Below, piece by piece: positions 49,767-63,724 of a stretch of DNA of 64,000 bases. The DNA is taken from positions 36,351 through 100,350 of the forward strand of contig KB309618.1 in NCBI GenBank assembly GCA_000328365.1, read 5' to 3'. The first letter of the stretch is position 1. Every line of letters starts with the position of its first letter. A model generated the notes under the pieces. It searched no databases, was not told the DNA's origin, and saw only the letters and a program-made list of their open reading frames with translations. The position numbers and the translations under genes are program-made. The stretch comes from Capitella teleta. Taxonomy: Eukaryota; Annelida; Polychaeta; Capitellidae.

Positions 49767-52700
49767 TTAGCAAGAATCACGAAAAACACAAAAGTTCATA
49801 ACTTCATAGACATGTGTGTCCCACATACGAGAGCTATTTGTGTCATGCAGTCTGCGTACACTGCTCCTCTCTCAGTGCAGCAGACACCAAACAAAACATG
49901 AGCGTGCTGCAGCTTCATAAAACAATACCGTGGAACGGCAGAAGCAACTCATAACTGGAACCATAAGTCTGGAAGTTAATTATACGGCGTCCCAAGATGA
50001 GCCGGCTAAAGAGTGGCCATCATGCGTTTAGTGGCGACATTTGAGCTTCATTGTTTTTTCCCCGACAGGAGGTATCTCTTGAAACTGTCATTGATTGACA
50101 CCCACAAGTGCTGGCATCGGCAATGAAGTGATCATGTACAACTGTGTTTGTACAGGAAACTATTGCATGTTTCATATATTAAATACAGCTTTGGTAACAC
50201 ATTTTGAATTCCAAATTCTGGTTCATATACACAGAAAGCATGCAATACACATAAGACGTGATAAAGACAAATTCTAAGCGGTAATTACTATGATTTTGTA
50301 CATATTTCTGCAACTGCATTTACAAAATAAAACATAAAACATTTACACTTAATCGGCGAAATATACGACTTTACGGTATTAATTAGAGGTAGAGCTAGAG
50401 GTAGAAGTTAAATGCATGAAATATCCGACTGCCATGGATACCGAAAATTTATAATCCCACGAGAAACACATTACAGCACATTTGACATGTAATTTCAAAT
50501 ACATTTTGGGTGTCAACAAGGCACCAATGCATGCAGCACCAGAGACTTGAGAATATCCTGCAATAAATTTGTGCTGTATGAGTAGATCTCAAGCAAAACG
50601 TTTTGGTGTTGAGTTTCAAGTGGAGGTATAGGGTTAAACGCTTGATCAAGGGACCACCCCATGGCGTGCAAAAACACCCCCATTAGTCAGAGTTCCCACG
50701 CCGCCAGCTGCATGCATGAATAACAGAACATGCTCCATGCAACGTGACAATTCTTCCAATGCAGCTGTCATCTCACGTTGCCCGACAAATTGGCATAAAC
50801 AAATGAATTTTGTTTTCGTCTACCAGTCATGTCTTCAAGACTTACATAACATTGATTGATTCTGCAAAAAAAAATGGATACACCCAAGTCACGATATGAG
50901 GCCAGAAAGGGAGAACAGCTCCAAGGTCAGTTGCTGTCTGTTACTGTCTGTAATCATTTACTGCTATGACAGGTTAATTTCTGTGATAGTGATTTTCTGT
51001 CTTGATAGGGTATAATTTCTTAGCAATGGTGGCATTATTTCGAACACGATTCTTTGAGGATGACGCAATGTAATACCACGAAAAAGAGCTCACAGCACAT
51101 TTGATATTTCAAATACATTTTGAAAGACACAATTGAAAGACACACGGAAAATTCAGTCTGCAAGGTCAAGTCTCCCTATATCGAAGTGCCTGGGACGCAA
51201 AATAACCTCGACGTATAGAACGTTCGAAGTATGGCAATATAGGATACATTGACCCATAAGGCCCCAATCGCATGTCATAGAGCCCTCCCGATCCCCTTGA
51301 TCGCTTGCCTCATAACGTTCAGTTTGAGGCTCCAGCTGAAAGGGCCCCCACGGCCTACACTGTACCGCCAGACTGTCATGCCTCTGATATATACGCCCAT
51401 TGCTAATTGTATGAGATCATGTCAAACACTGACGGGGTCATCCGCTAAAGGTCGCTTTGCTCGTAATTGGGTGAGATTTGAAACGAGATCTCACGAGATC
51501 TGCCAAAATATGGAGTCTCGCACTTTTTCCTCGCTTTTCAATCTGCTCGGTCATTCAAGGTGAACACTGTCAGCTCTCATTAAGCGTAATTCAGCTCCCG
51601 ACGAGATGGATCGACATTCAATAACTTTTTGACACAGATTGCGGAAGATTTATGCCACAAAACAAGCATTTTGAAAGAATTTCAAATAATTCAAAACGCA
51701 CGTGCTCAAGCTGGTCACCATGGCAACGCGATAGGCTGCAGCAAACACGCTTTCACGCATTTCACTCTCACCTTCGCTTTTGATAAAAAGAGGTACTTCA
51801 ACACCTTTACATGATTAATAGCTACATTAAAACGTGTTTGTCTGTAATTAAGACATGTCTGTATCATTATGCAACCAGCATTCACGTCAAATGGGGCGGA
51901 ATCAAAGTGATTTAAAAGCTGTAAAACTTCCGCTATCAGCTGCTGCTGCTCAGCATGCATGCCAATAAAGTTAACTGGTGGAAGGGATAGCATGCACCCA
52001 CCCAGCCGGCTTGTTCCTTTGCCAAAACATAATTTTGATATCAATTTTGACGAGGAAAAATGCCTTGAATTTATTGTACGATACTTACACGCATCAAGTC
52101 CGCCCGAGTTTACTTACTGCACTAATAATGCACTCGAATGGGGAATGAGGAACACCGGGAGTAGATATTAACACGAAGGAGGAGAAGGAGGAGGAGTGTA
52201 TAGAAGGATATATGGACTTCATTCAAAGTATCATGCAAACATTGGTTCCCCCAGTGGATAAAACACCACCAGCAACAGACAGGATGAGTTACATGCTATT
52301 TTTCTGCCACTTCTCCATAAATGGGCGAAAAAATGGGAGCATCCCATTGGAAAAGCAGCGAAGTTTTAGACCTGGGAGTAAATTGAGCCCAAAAAGTGTG
52401 TTTCTGGGTGCATGTAGTGCTTTCCATATGCATTTATCACGGTTTTACTCACTCGCCTGCTCAATTTATCAAAACTAAACTATATTCATTTATTTCACAG
52501 ATATCGATTGGTTGCTTATGCTCAAGTCCAAACGACAAATTTAAACAGTTGTTGAGAGACAAAAGAGACACATAACAGTGCTCTTTCTTGTGTCCAAAAA
52601 CCCAATATTATTCCATCGACACATTCTGAAATTTCCACTGATGATTCTGGGCTCACAACATATTTTTTTTTTCTCCAATACTGTCCCGTGTCCAAAAAGA

Positions 52701-54212
52701 CTCGCTGGTTTTTCTTTACCAAAGGCAAATTAATAAAATCGCATTGCCACACATATACATCATGCACAAGTTAAACTGTTTACCCTCGACTCAGGGTTCA
52801 AAGCATGGTAAGCCCATTCAACAGAAACCTCAAACCGATTAGCAAACGAAAATGCAAAGAACGGTTGGTGAAAAAAGGGTCCTGCAAACTCAAATAGAAT
52901 CTGTCATACAGTCAACCACAATAATTCTTTCATTCAGAATGCTTTTCAATCAAAAGTGTGTGTGAGTAAAATATACAGAAACCATTTTTCTTTATAAACA
53001 CAAAAAATGAAACAAACCCGGATCCCTATTAAGTAGAAATGAAGAGCAAAACATGTGATAGCATTGATTAAAACAAGGTGATTTATAGGAGTGGATGGAA
53101 AACCAATTAGTAATCGACAATTGGTACTCCATGTTTGTCTTTCCATGAAGTTTATAGCCTAGTTTCACTGTAATGATTTTCAAGTATGTATTCATTCAAA
53201 ATCTATTACAAAGAATTAGAGTGATTATCAGCAATTGCGATCTCTAAAGTTAGAATCAATCTCTTTTCATGTCTGTTTTAATGCACACCCGCAGGCTGCC
53301 TGAAGTTTGTTGCAATTAAGGTCAGGTTACATATAACGCTGTCTTGTATTTTTTCAATCTTATTATAAATCGAATCCCTTATACTAATGCAAGACTGGCG
53401 ACGTATTCTAATAACACATATAGCGTCTGCATACATTTCCTAACACCCAAGAACACCCAACAATTCTCTCATCACTATGAGGTGCGTTATGATTCCTCAT
53501 ATCTCGCAAATTTGTCTCCTCCGGGTACCAGATAAATATGCATTCAATTCATTCATTGATTTGGAAGAATACAAATCAGAAAAAAAGAGTAGTTGCTGTG
53601 TAGTTGAAGCTAACTTATTGAATGGCGGTACACTCTTGATTATTGGGTCAGTAGGTTAATAAATCTAATCACACCTCCAGACACCCGAGAAAAAAAATTC
53701 TAAAAACAGATCGATCATTTCTGCAGAGAAGGAAGAAACTCCCGCCTTTGATGCATGTTTTTGCCGTGACACGAGAGATGAACAACTTGAGAGAGAAGCA
53801 CACGTGTGTCTTCGCGTGGTTTGCGAAACTGTCCTTTGAATGGTGATGCCAGTGATGACAGTGTTTAACGGCGGTGCGTTTTATCAATGAAGTAGATTGT
53901 AAATTTCATATATCTATCGTGCACTGGATATATATGATGTGCTGGATACAAGAAGTCAGCTAGTAAAAACACCTGACTGCGATCCCATGATGCAAAGCAG
54001 AGGTTGAGTTCCATGCCAGGATTGGCGAACGCGCTATGATTGTGAATTGGTCATGAACAGACAATGGCCTTTCCTTGAATGTCTAACTGTCTCTAAATGT
54101 ATGTACACTTGTAGTTATTAGGGATCCTATAAGGCTATAATAAGGAGGGTCTCTAATACTTATAAGGAAGAGAGATTAATTGATATTGCTTCACGATAAT
54201 TGTACATATATA
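49767..54212. other. Gene-poor region
   Basis: Only short unsupported ORFs. The interval 51165-51245 has CGAAGTGCC and GAACGTTCGAAGTATGG words reminiscent of pogo-type transposon ends, without a definable element. Confidence 0.5.
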
Positions 54213-54218
54213 TTAATT

Positions 54219-54255
<37 letters not shown>

Positions 54256-54320
54256 CAATCAGTCAATCAATTGATTGAACAATCAATCAATCAATTAATC
54301 AATTCAATCAATCAATCAGT
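54213..54320. repeat. (CAAT)n microsatellite
   Basis: About 108 bp of imperfect tetranucleotide repeat with some reversals to GATTGA and some TAATC variants. Confidence 0.95.
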
Positions 54321-57300
54321 ATGTCAGCATAACCCTACCTACACGTAGGACCAAGCAACAGCTGACGCAACTCCATGAAAGCAAATTCGGTTAAATAAAC
54401 CTCCCAATGTCAACCGTTGAAATTTGTCGTTTTGAGAACAATTTCGCCCATTGTAGTCTATTAAACTTGGAGCGAACATAGAGAGAGGAAAAACCCAACA
54501 GACAGACCTCCTTCTCTTCTGATGCTTTTAATCAATTTGATGCCGATTTTTCTTTCTAGTGTGCCTTTATCACGCGTAGGAGTCCCTCGGCGGGAGTGCT
54601 TGAACACGCAGCCTGACGAGCTGATTGCATTCGATCGAAGATGAGGGCTTTCTTTGGGGAGATAAAGAGCTCCTCTGTTGCTCTCCTGTGTGGCCGTAAA
54701 GCTAGGCTCTTAAAATTGCCACCGATTACACTCACTGAAAGGCGGTGAGTAGTCTTTGATCATGCAATGAGTAATTATGAAGTAATCCTTGTTTTTATAC
54801 CAGGGGTGTATGAGTGTATGCTTCGCTTGACAGATAGGGGGGCATGACACCGGAGCAGTTAATTCAACATGGGTGTTGACTGGAGTTTAGTCAAGTTTAT
54901 AACCTCACCAGGGCACTGAAAGTTTGGAGACCGATTCTCAACACAAGGGGTTGGTTTATGAAATGCCACCAGTAGAAAAATATGCAGTGACAAATGGTTG
55001 GATTGCAGCAGCTTCAAACGAGGCATTAATTGATTGAGAGGACCTTGGTTTACAAGGGTGGGTCTCGCATTGAACACACCATCAATCAAACAGAGATATC
55101 ATGGCAATAACAAGTGTGTACAAACAATAAAGCCTGCAGCTGTACAAGCTACAATGCATGGAAGTACTGACCTGTCAAAGGAATCCCTCAGGGCTCAATA
55201 CACACCATTTTACAAGGTTCTATCCATGCTCAGCAACGACTGACTCCACACTACTGCTATACTTGATTTAAGTACATGCACTAACTAGCAGCGGACCAAT
55301 CACAGGCCTAGCTGGAGAGTTGAGCTTGTCACCATGCAGAAGCTGACTCCAACCCATGAATGAACCGACTCCGTTGAAAAAAAAGAAAGGAGAAAAATAT
55401 ATATTCATCAAGCTCAATTTTTCTTTTAGATGTATATAGGTATATATATTCTTTTTTTCTTCGTTCGTTTTCTCGCTCATTCTGTTACGTCCTTCATTAT
55501 CATACGTCGTGGGTATTTTCTTGATAACAAAGCCATTAAGTTAAACCACAAAGTTTTGGATCCCTAAAACTTTTCTTTCTGGGAACACTTGAGTGCATGT
55601 GCATGTATTTCAGTATTTGAGAAATGGGGTTTTGCGGATGAAAACTCATGAATTGTGAGTAACTGTAATGAATGAAGTCTGCGATCTGCGATGGGTATAG
55701 ATTGGAAGAAGGAAGACATGCGTACTTCAAAAAGAAGAGGATGGAACCTATTTAAGATCTTTTACAAAACAATTCAAAAATATCATTCGTATTGTCGTTA
55801 TTATTATTAAAACCATGCCAGCCACAATGCGTGTATAATTCGCAATTGTTAGTATTCATTACTCCTCTGTGTCATAGAGGAAGAACAGACGTTTCAGACG
55901 TCTTGATCTGACCCAACAAAGGTTGCCACAATCGTCCCCACCCTATCCCCCGGTACCAAAGTCGTTTTTTTTTTTTTTTTAGTCGTTGCTTGTATGGGTT
56001 AACCACAACTTGGAACAAGATCAAAGGTTTTGCTTAAACGTTGATGACGTGGGTGGGAATTAAAAATGGGAAGCTGAAATTGCATGCTGCTCATGCAGCG
56101 TCTGATCTTGCTCAATCGCTACGTAGAAAATAAATGACCAGCAGAAAAAGTGTTAGCAAAGCGCCAGCAAACAGACAATGGTGCTGAATGACGCCACAGT
56201 ATGGCTGCGAGCTATGCGTTCACCAAAAAAGCTGGCAAAAGACCGAGTAACTCCGCCTCTTTTTATATACCAATTGTTTGAGGCCAGTGTGTCAAGATGT
56301 CGTTTTTGTCGTAATCGCCCAGCATGGCAGGTGCTTAGAAGCTGCTGCCAAAGGGTCAGGGAGGTCAATCAGGGAGAAGCGTAATAAAGGGTTGTAATTG
56401 AGGTAATGACTACACACAATTGTATGAGCACTGCAAGATGAAAGCCACCAAAACGACCAAAATTGATTGTGTTTTTTATGTATATGATTGACGTGCCGAA
56501 ACAATTATTTACACAACATGCATTCTGCGTGGAATTCGTGAGTGCATGAATTTTTATCCGAATTAAAAATAGGTCTGGAAGCCCCGACTTTCGGAACTGT
56601 GGTTACTGGTTGTCTCTCGATAAAGAGAAGCTTACGGCTTCACAAGTGCACGGGATAGCCCGAGGCGTGAGTTGAGTTAGGTACAGCCAATTGACCATGT
56701 TACTCACACACCGAAATTTTGAGGTTTTTGTTAAAAAATTACAGAACAACTTTGTGTACTGACAAAATATTAGTACAGATGGATCGATTGGTATTGTTTG
56801 CGTGATATTCTAGTTTCACCATTCCGCAAGTAACCACTATAAAATCATATTGTATTTAACTGTGTTGGGAGCGATGCCCATATTATAGTTTTTTTTATAT
56901 GAGATATTATGACCTGCACCAAAACAACCAAAACAGATCCAATAATTTGAATTCCGGTGACGTCATATCCGCGTTGTTCCATTTTAAGAATTTCAGACAA
57001 CAATCTGGTACCACGAGGAACGCGGCATCATTTTTTTCTGTGGGGGAGGGGGGATGTAAAACCTAGCAATCTTCGTGCATTTCCATGATTATACAAGCAC
57101 GCTCTTTAACTTTTTTTTTTGTCCATGCACCATGACTCATGATGCCCTCCCACTCTAAATTCGTGACCAAAGTCAATTGTGATGCTTCTGTATTTATGTT
57201 CTACTCTTCATCATTTTTTTTGGGCTTCACTCGGTTCCAGAATAAACCACAAGAGTATAAATAGAGACACACTGAGTTTTATTGGCCTCCCTGGAGCATG

Positions 57301-60300
57301 GGAATCACCAGCACTGTCCCGATTTGGTCAAATTGCTCGGCTGATCGACTTCGTGCTAACCCATTACGAAGCTTCGTTGGAGTGTATGGTATATGTATCC
57401 GTGTATATTATGTACAAGGAAAAGGTTTACTTTAGTAATAATGATAAGCCGTGTGGTTATGGATGCATGGTGGCTTTGTATGACGATTTTGACGGTAGCT
57501 TCGGCAGGTGGCACTGCATAGATTATATAATATTATATCTATAACATTTCATCAAAGGATGAATGTCACAAGGGGGTGGAAGGGAAGGGGGGCAGACGAG
57601 TAACTCGGAAGATGGATAGCCAACACATTTCGTTCGGACAGTCATCTGCCACCGAATTTCAAAAGAAAGATTTCATTGGATTCGAATTTCAAAATCATAA
57701 AAAAATACCAGAGCACAATAATAAAAACCGATCAGAGAGATATTCAGAGAGAAAGCAGAGCCTGAATTCCCACGGCCTGCCCCTCAGGTAAAACGATAAA
57801 TACTGTCCAGACAAGCATGCAACATAAAAACTAATTCCATTATCACATTTTCTCTCCATGCGACCCCCTGCTAAGAGTGTACTCAGTGACCCCTGGTTAT
57901 ACCTGCTGCTCACAGAGGCCACACCCTATCCGGTCGAGCGTCGAAATGCGAGATTATTTTGTGAGACACCGAATCCAACAGGGCGTTGCCTTTTTTTCTC
58001 TCTTAATTCTCTTCTTTTTGAAGGCTTCGAAAACTATGAAGACTCATGCTACTAAGTATGAAGATCCTAAAAAGGGCTTACTCTGCGCTTAAATAAGTGG
58101 TAGTGTGAAGCATTTTAAATCTCCCATGATCGTCTTTTTAAGCTGAAACCTGATATTTGTATAACTATATAAGAAATGTGATATTCTTCCCCGGTAACGT
58201 TTACAATGTTATGATGCAAATGTCAATATTTAACTATACAGTCGCCTGCTCAGGGCAAAGATGATTTTTCTCTTTCGTTATTATGGATGCAAAATAATAA
58301 TACTCGTTTACTTGTAAAAAAATCCATTGAAGAGTTTCAAATTTCCACCCCCACTAAAAATAAAAATATATAAAAACCAAAATAAAAAAATGTAGATAAA
58401 TATTACACCCAGGATTTTCACGTTTACAGAGTTCAAGAACCACGTAAATTGTATTGATTTGTGATCAGATCGATTGCGACCTGATCAAAAGTTAGATACT
58501 CCAAGATTACCGTACGGTAACTTAATTATAGGTATAACTCGCAAGTAACGATTGTTTATCGCTAAAGAAAGAGGAGATAATAGTTATCATGACACCGTGC
58601 TGAAAGACGTCGCCATTACATAAATACATAGAGGTATTCGTGGAGAGAATTTAAACACGGATCTTGACAGCGTTAACTGCCACTTGATGGCACAACTCTT
58701 GCTCAACATTTGTCCAAACTCTCAGCAACTCTTTGCAATTTATCTTCTTCTTACTGAAGCTTTGTATGTTTGACCTTGGGCCATAAATAAGATGCTCCTC
58801 AGAATGTCCGTGTTGTTGTAGCTAGTCTTGCTCTCTCTTGAAAATTTCAAGAAGGTTGTACACGCAGAATGAATTTCGTCTAAGATTGATCTATGGAGCC
58901 CTTGGCGAGTTACATCCAAACAAGAAAACCCTAGAAGATGTCGCACCCGACGCCATTGTCAAAAGTACTTGCGACGTCACCAGTTGTATATAAGAAGAAG
59001 AAAAACATGATGCTAGACAGGATGGAATGCATCCCTGTGTTGCATATATAAATAATATGTGATATTTCTCGGTGATTCTGCAGAAGTCTAGAATTCGTAG
59101 CTTGAATTTGAATAACAAGTTTAAGTGGGAACATACTAGTATAACAGTAGTTTTTTTTTAGCTCTTGTATGTCAGCTCTTATCCTACCAACCGAAACGGT
59201 CTTTGGGGCCCATATTATTTGTCTTGTCTAGTTGTATGGTTGCACAACACTATATAGATCTTACATAACCCTTGATACTCTCCGTTTCAGGTACAATTGA
59301 TGATTGATCAGAGGCATTATGCTGCAAACCCAATAGGTTGTAATTGTAGTTTCATGTTTAATCTAAAGTTTAAAATTTCAATGCATGAAAGCTCTTCCTT
59401 TGCATTCGACTGCAGTGCGTGGCTGGCCCATCTGCACTCGGGGGTCGCCTCAATTACAGTGTCTCTTCTAGTACCCGTCCCTTCTGTTGACTTGTTGTGC
59501 TGCCATCAATGCAGCTGAGAATTAAGCAGGGAACCCCCAGGACCCCACCCGATTTCTCAGTGCCAGGCAGACCCCTAGAGGGCGCTCGGACTCTCACACA
59601 ACCCTCGAACAAAAATCAACCTGCAAGTACAACTATTTACAAACAGTATTGGGTGTTACGAGCGATTAGTTGTTTGATTGAGTGCAGAGCTGTTGCAATA
59701 CTTTGTCTTGAGGAGTCTAAGTATGCTGGTGGTAGTATACTGATGTATATTTAGCTCGCAATGGTACCGAAATAAGTACCAGGAGCGAGCTGAGATGTGA
59801 CTCTGTGTTGGCTCTCCGTGCTTTCCACAATGGATTTTGAAGGCATGAAATTGTTTATTTACTCCAATGTTGGTTTAAATAACGATTAAGTTACTCGAAC
59901 ATCGCCATAGTGCTACCCTGTTATTACCTCCGAACTGTTATATCAATATCCTATCGCAATACGAACTAAAGGCAAATTAAGAATTTAATCATTTCGGTTG
60001 TATGGTCAATGATGACCTTCTATGGTTTAAAACGTATGATGCTAAATGGTTGTAATGCGTTGATTATTGATTATCAGGGTTTGTGTTTGTTTTATCAACC
60101 TTGGGATTTGTTCGATTTACTACAAATCGGTTGTGTTTGAGCAGGGTGCCCAGCAGGTTGGCGCGAGTGAACTTCGTGCCCCTGCGTGGTTCCGCGTGGG
60201 GTGACCTGGTGTAAGGGTCCCACGAGAACCGAAGCAGCAGTCGTAGAAAGGCGACCACAAATGACTATTAGGTTTCCTCTTGAACAACGTGTGAAATGAG

Positions 60301-60884
60301 AGAACTCTTAAATGTCTGTCATTTGAGTGTAATGGTGCAATCTCATACATAAAAATTATCCCATACAAGTTACAAATGCATTTGATAGTCTATAGGTAAA
60401 ATTGACAGTGCTATCAATTTGGTATTAGTTGAAATAAATGGGTATTGCATCGGTTTAATCCGGTAATTTACACAACGATGCTCGCAGTGCACGTGGCAGC
60501 GCATGATACAGTTACGTATAAGCTAAACTATTCGGTGGTCGAATCACTATGATTGTATCTAATTGAGCAAGATATACATGTACAGACATTTTGTTTCGAC
60601 ATGTCGTATCTCGGCCACCGATTACATGCATATTTTAACCATTCATCTACGTTTGTGTAGTTTTAATGTAATGCTCGACATGGTCATGTACGGTATATGG
60701 CAACAAATAAAAAAAAAAAAAAAAAAAAAAGACACAGAGACCTCTTCGTCGCATTCAAATGCATTACACTGGTTCATGAGTCATGTGATGATATTATCTT
60801 AACATAGATAAGAAGCAAGAGAAATGTTACCAATTTTTGATACTTATCGTTATAATTATCAATAAATCTCGAGATATCGACGGG
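54321..60884. other. Gene-poor region
   Basis: No supported gene. It contains T and A homopolymer runs, a 14-bp palindrome TTACCGTACGGTAA (58508-58521), a poly-A tract (60709-60730) and one exon-like ORF at 57612-57787. Confidence 0.5.
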
Positions 60885-61134
60885 TCTCGTCTTCTTCGCA
60901 TCTATCGCCTTATACCATTAGATCTGCTCAATCACTTTCTGTTTTTAAATCGAAATTGAAATCTTTACTCTTTAACAGAACCTAATTCTCAAAGCATTCA
61001 ATTTATTGTGTTTTATTTATGATTCCATTTCATTTTTATTTTCATTTAATTACTACACGTTCTGAACTTTTATCATTTGACAAACGCGTTTTAGAGCACT
61101 TCGGTGGATTCTACGCTATACAAAAATCAAAGTT
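60885..61134 (+). mobile_element. 3' tail of a non-LTR retrotransposon (L2/CR1-like LINE)
   Basis: A short reading frame ends RSAQSLSVFKSKLKSLLF and then NRT stop, the signature of the extreme C-terminus of LINE reverse-transcriptase ORFs. About 130 bp on, it is followed by GAGCACTTCGGTGGATTCTACGCTATACAAA-type sequence (starting near 61094), like the conserved 3' ends of L2/CR1 elements (gcgctttgagcac... gcgctatataaa). It is strongly 5'-truncated, as is usual for these elements. Confidence 0.65.
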
Positions 61135-63724
61135 ACTATTTTTGTTATTCCACAACTAAGTAATTTTACGATTGATATTTGCACGACGAATTGATCACGT
61201 CGCCATGGTATGATATATGCCCGCAATACGAGCCATGGCTGTTCATTGGTCGACAGCCACGGTCCGTTGTATAATAGTGAATATTTATACTGCGGTGAAT
61301 ATGCATGGACTCTGATTGAAGATTTACAAATACCATTGCATTATCAAGCAGACGTGCATATAAAATATAGTGCAATTCCACACACACCATAACCATTGCT
61401 TATAGCTGTCAGTCAAGTGACAAGTGGCCATGCTTAATTGTACAAACGTGCGATTGTTGAGGATCGTTTCACTACGCTGATACAATAAACATAATTAAAC
61501 ACAATCGCACTTGTTGCACGTGGAGTGCCAATAAAGGCCAAAAGTGCTGCTCATTATCAACGTTCACACCTTTTTGAAGCTATGCCCGAAGCGCTTTCAG
61601 TAAAGTTATCTAACGCATGCATGCTAATTCACAAGCCCTTTGATGTTCTCATTCACAGATATTCATATCTTTAGAGCGAGTAACTCCACAATATTTCAGG
61701 GCACCTTTTTTATATGCCTCGAGGGCAGCCCTTAGTTGCGGAGGGAATAGAAAGAAAAACTTTTAAATTAACTTGATCAAAACAAAATGATTCTCTTAAA
61801 GGCCCCCGCAAAAAAAATTATAAAAAAAATAAATCAAAAAATAAAAATAAAAAAGAGAGGAAAAAAACAAGAAGACAAATTAGTTGCACCGCCCACCCAC
61901 AAGAACCGGAAGGATGAGTTTTTGTCTTTCAATTTTGTACGTCACCAAAATTCACCTGGAAGCTTTAAATCAAAATGAACTGTTTTCAGCGACCTAATCT
62001 GCGCGATGTTTATGTTCTTAGAATATGCAATTGCGGAGAACAGAAGTAGTTATTGTGTGTGTGGTGATGCGCTTTCGATCACTCTTGCTATACCGCTTTC
62101 ATAAACATCGCAAGAAGAATAGACAACATCACTCGTAGCGAAAATGAGCGGACAGATTTATGACCCAATTCAGCGGGTTTTTTACAAGTTGTGTATCTCT
62201 TCATGTTGCAAAGATGATTTGGGTAAAAGAGCGTGATTGAAAATTGAAAAACCGCACATTGCAGGTGGCGACGCACAGACAACATTCAATCCTCGCATTA
62301 GGCCGTCTCATCTGATGGCTTCGTGATAACTCCATCCGTTGATTTAGAGCTCACAAAATTCAGACTTGAACAGCAAAAATGCAGATTTTGTTTTGTTGCT
62401 CGTGCGATTTATGAGGTATATGTGCATGCATTTCTGCTCACAGATTGTCATCAGATGATACCATCCCACCTCCCCTCGCCACTCAGGTCTAAACGCGCAA
62501 TATATCGAATGAATCCTCGTGATTTATTGCACTTGCAATCATGTTATCATACGCATCTGATATCCAATTATTTAATTATATCCCGCATGCATGGCTTCGC
62601 TTACACGGACGATGCTTAATAATTGAAAGCAGCATTAGCATGCTGGTCATGTCATTCTGACTCGGATTTTATAGGTACACTTTTGGTGCCGAAACAATGA
62701 GTATATTTAGTACCATTTTAAGTTCTATAGGTTACAGCAGGGCTTGTTGTCTTTTTCATCTCTCTCAACCTCGACAGACTTGATGGCGAAGATTGGATGA
62801 AACGATGTCTGGTCGCAATTCATGGTGATTCCTTTTGTCGAAATGTAGACGATAACATAGTGATAATGAATAATGAATATTTACCACCGAGTGCATTTCA
62901 ACTGTGGAGGTTCCAATACACTGCATATTATGCATCTGACTCTTGGGAAAATTCACATGAATTAAATTCCGTGTTTGAAACCTTGAGTCAACCGCCGGTC
63001 AGACCCTTCTATAGACTCGTGAACTATGTCATGACTTAAGTTCACATCAATTGTGAAACAAATTATGTTACTCCATGTTGATCTTATGTAAAATCAGTCA
63101 AATGTATATTTTCTGTACATTCCAGATACATATTAGTATGTTATAATCAGAGATAACCAGAGTAGACACATGCTTAATATCTCTCTCTATATATATAACG
63201 TTTTACGGTGTTTATGAAACTTTATATGTTCAGAGCAGCTCGCAAAGACTTCTAGAACACTGGAAATGTGTCATTATTAGCATTCGCAGAATATCGGGTT
63301 GTTGTGCATGTGTTGGTCACATTACCATTTAGCAAGTACGTTGCTTCCGTGCGACAAAAAGACATATTGGTTTCCAGAATCTTGTTGTTGTGTCAAGGGT
63401 TCCTTTGAGAGGTTTTGCACAAAGAACGTGGAGACTCCAAGTTCTTTGGTTAGATTTAGACGTTCGTCGGAACATTGAAATTACGAGTACACCTGACTTT
63501 CGATTGTCATAAAAATCCTGGATACGCAACCAAACGTTTGCCAGTCCGTCGTAGTGCGACAAGGGTTTTAAGGAAAACATCCAAGCGCCAACGATCCAAT
63601 AATAAATAGTAATAATCTCTCATAACCAAATAATCATACATGGTTGTCATGTGCCATATATAACAAGAAGTAAAGAGACTAAATACCTGCTCCGAAAAGT
63701 GTAGACGAAGTTTGACTTTATGAC
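61135..63724. other. Gene-poor region
   Basis: AT-rich, with an A-rich tract at 61808-61870 and no supported gene. Confidence 0.5.

Noticed and set aside
51165-51245. Pogo-like transposon end
   Set aside because: Suggestive words only; no matching inverted end or TA duplication found.
54213-54320. CRISPR-like array
   Set aside because: Four-base simple repeat without spacers.
57179-57544. 121-codon plus-strand ORF
   Set aside because: AT-rich chance frame with hydrophobic low-complexity translation and no splice or start context.
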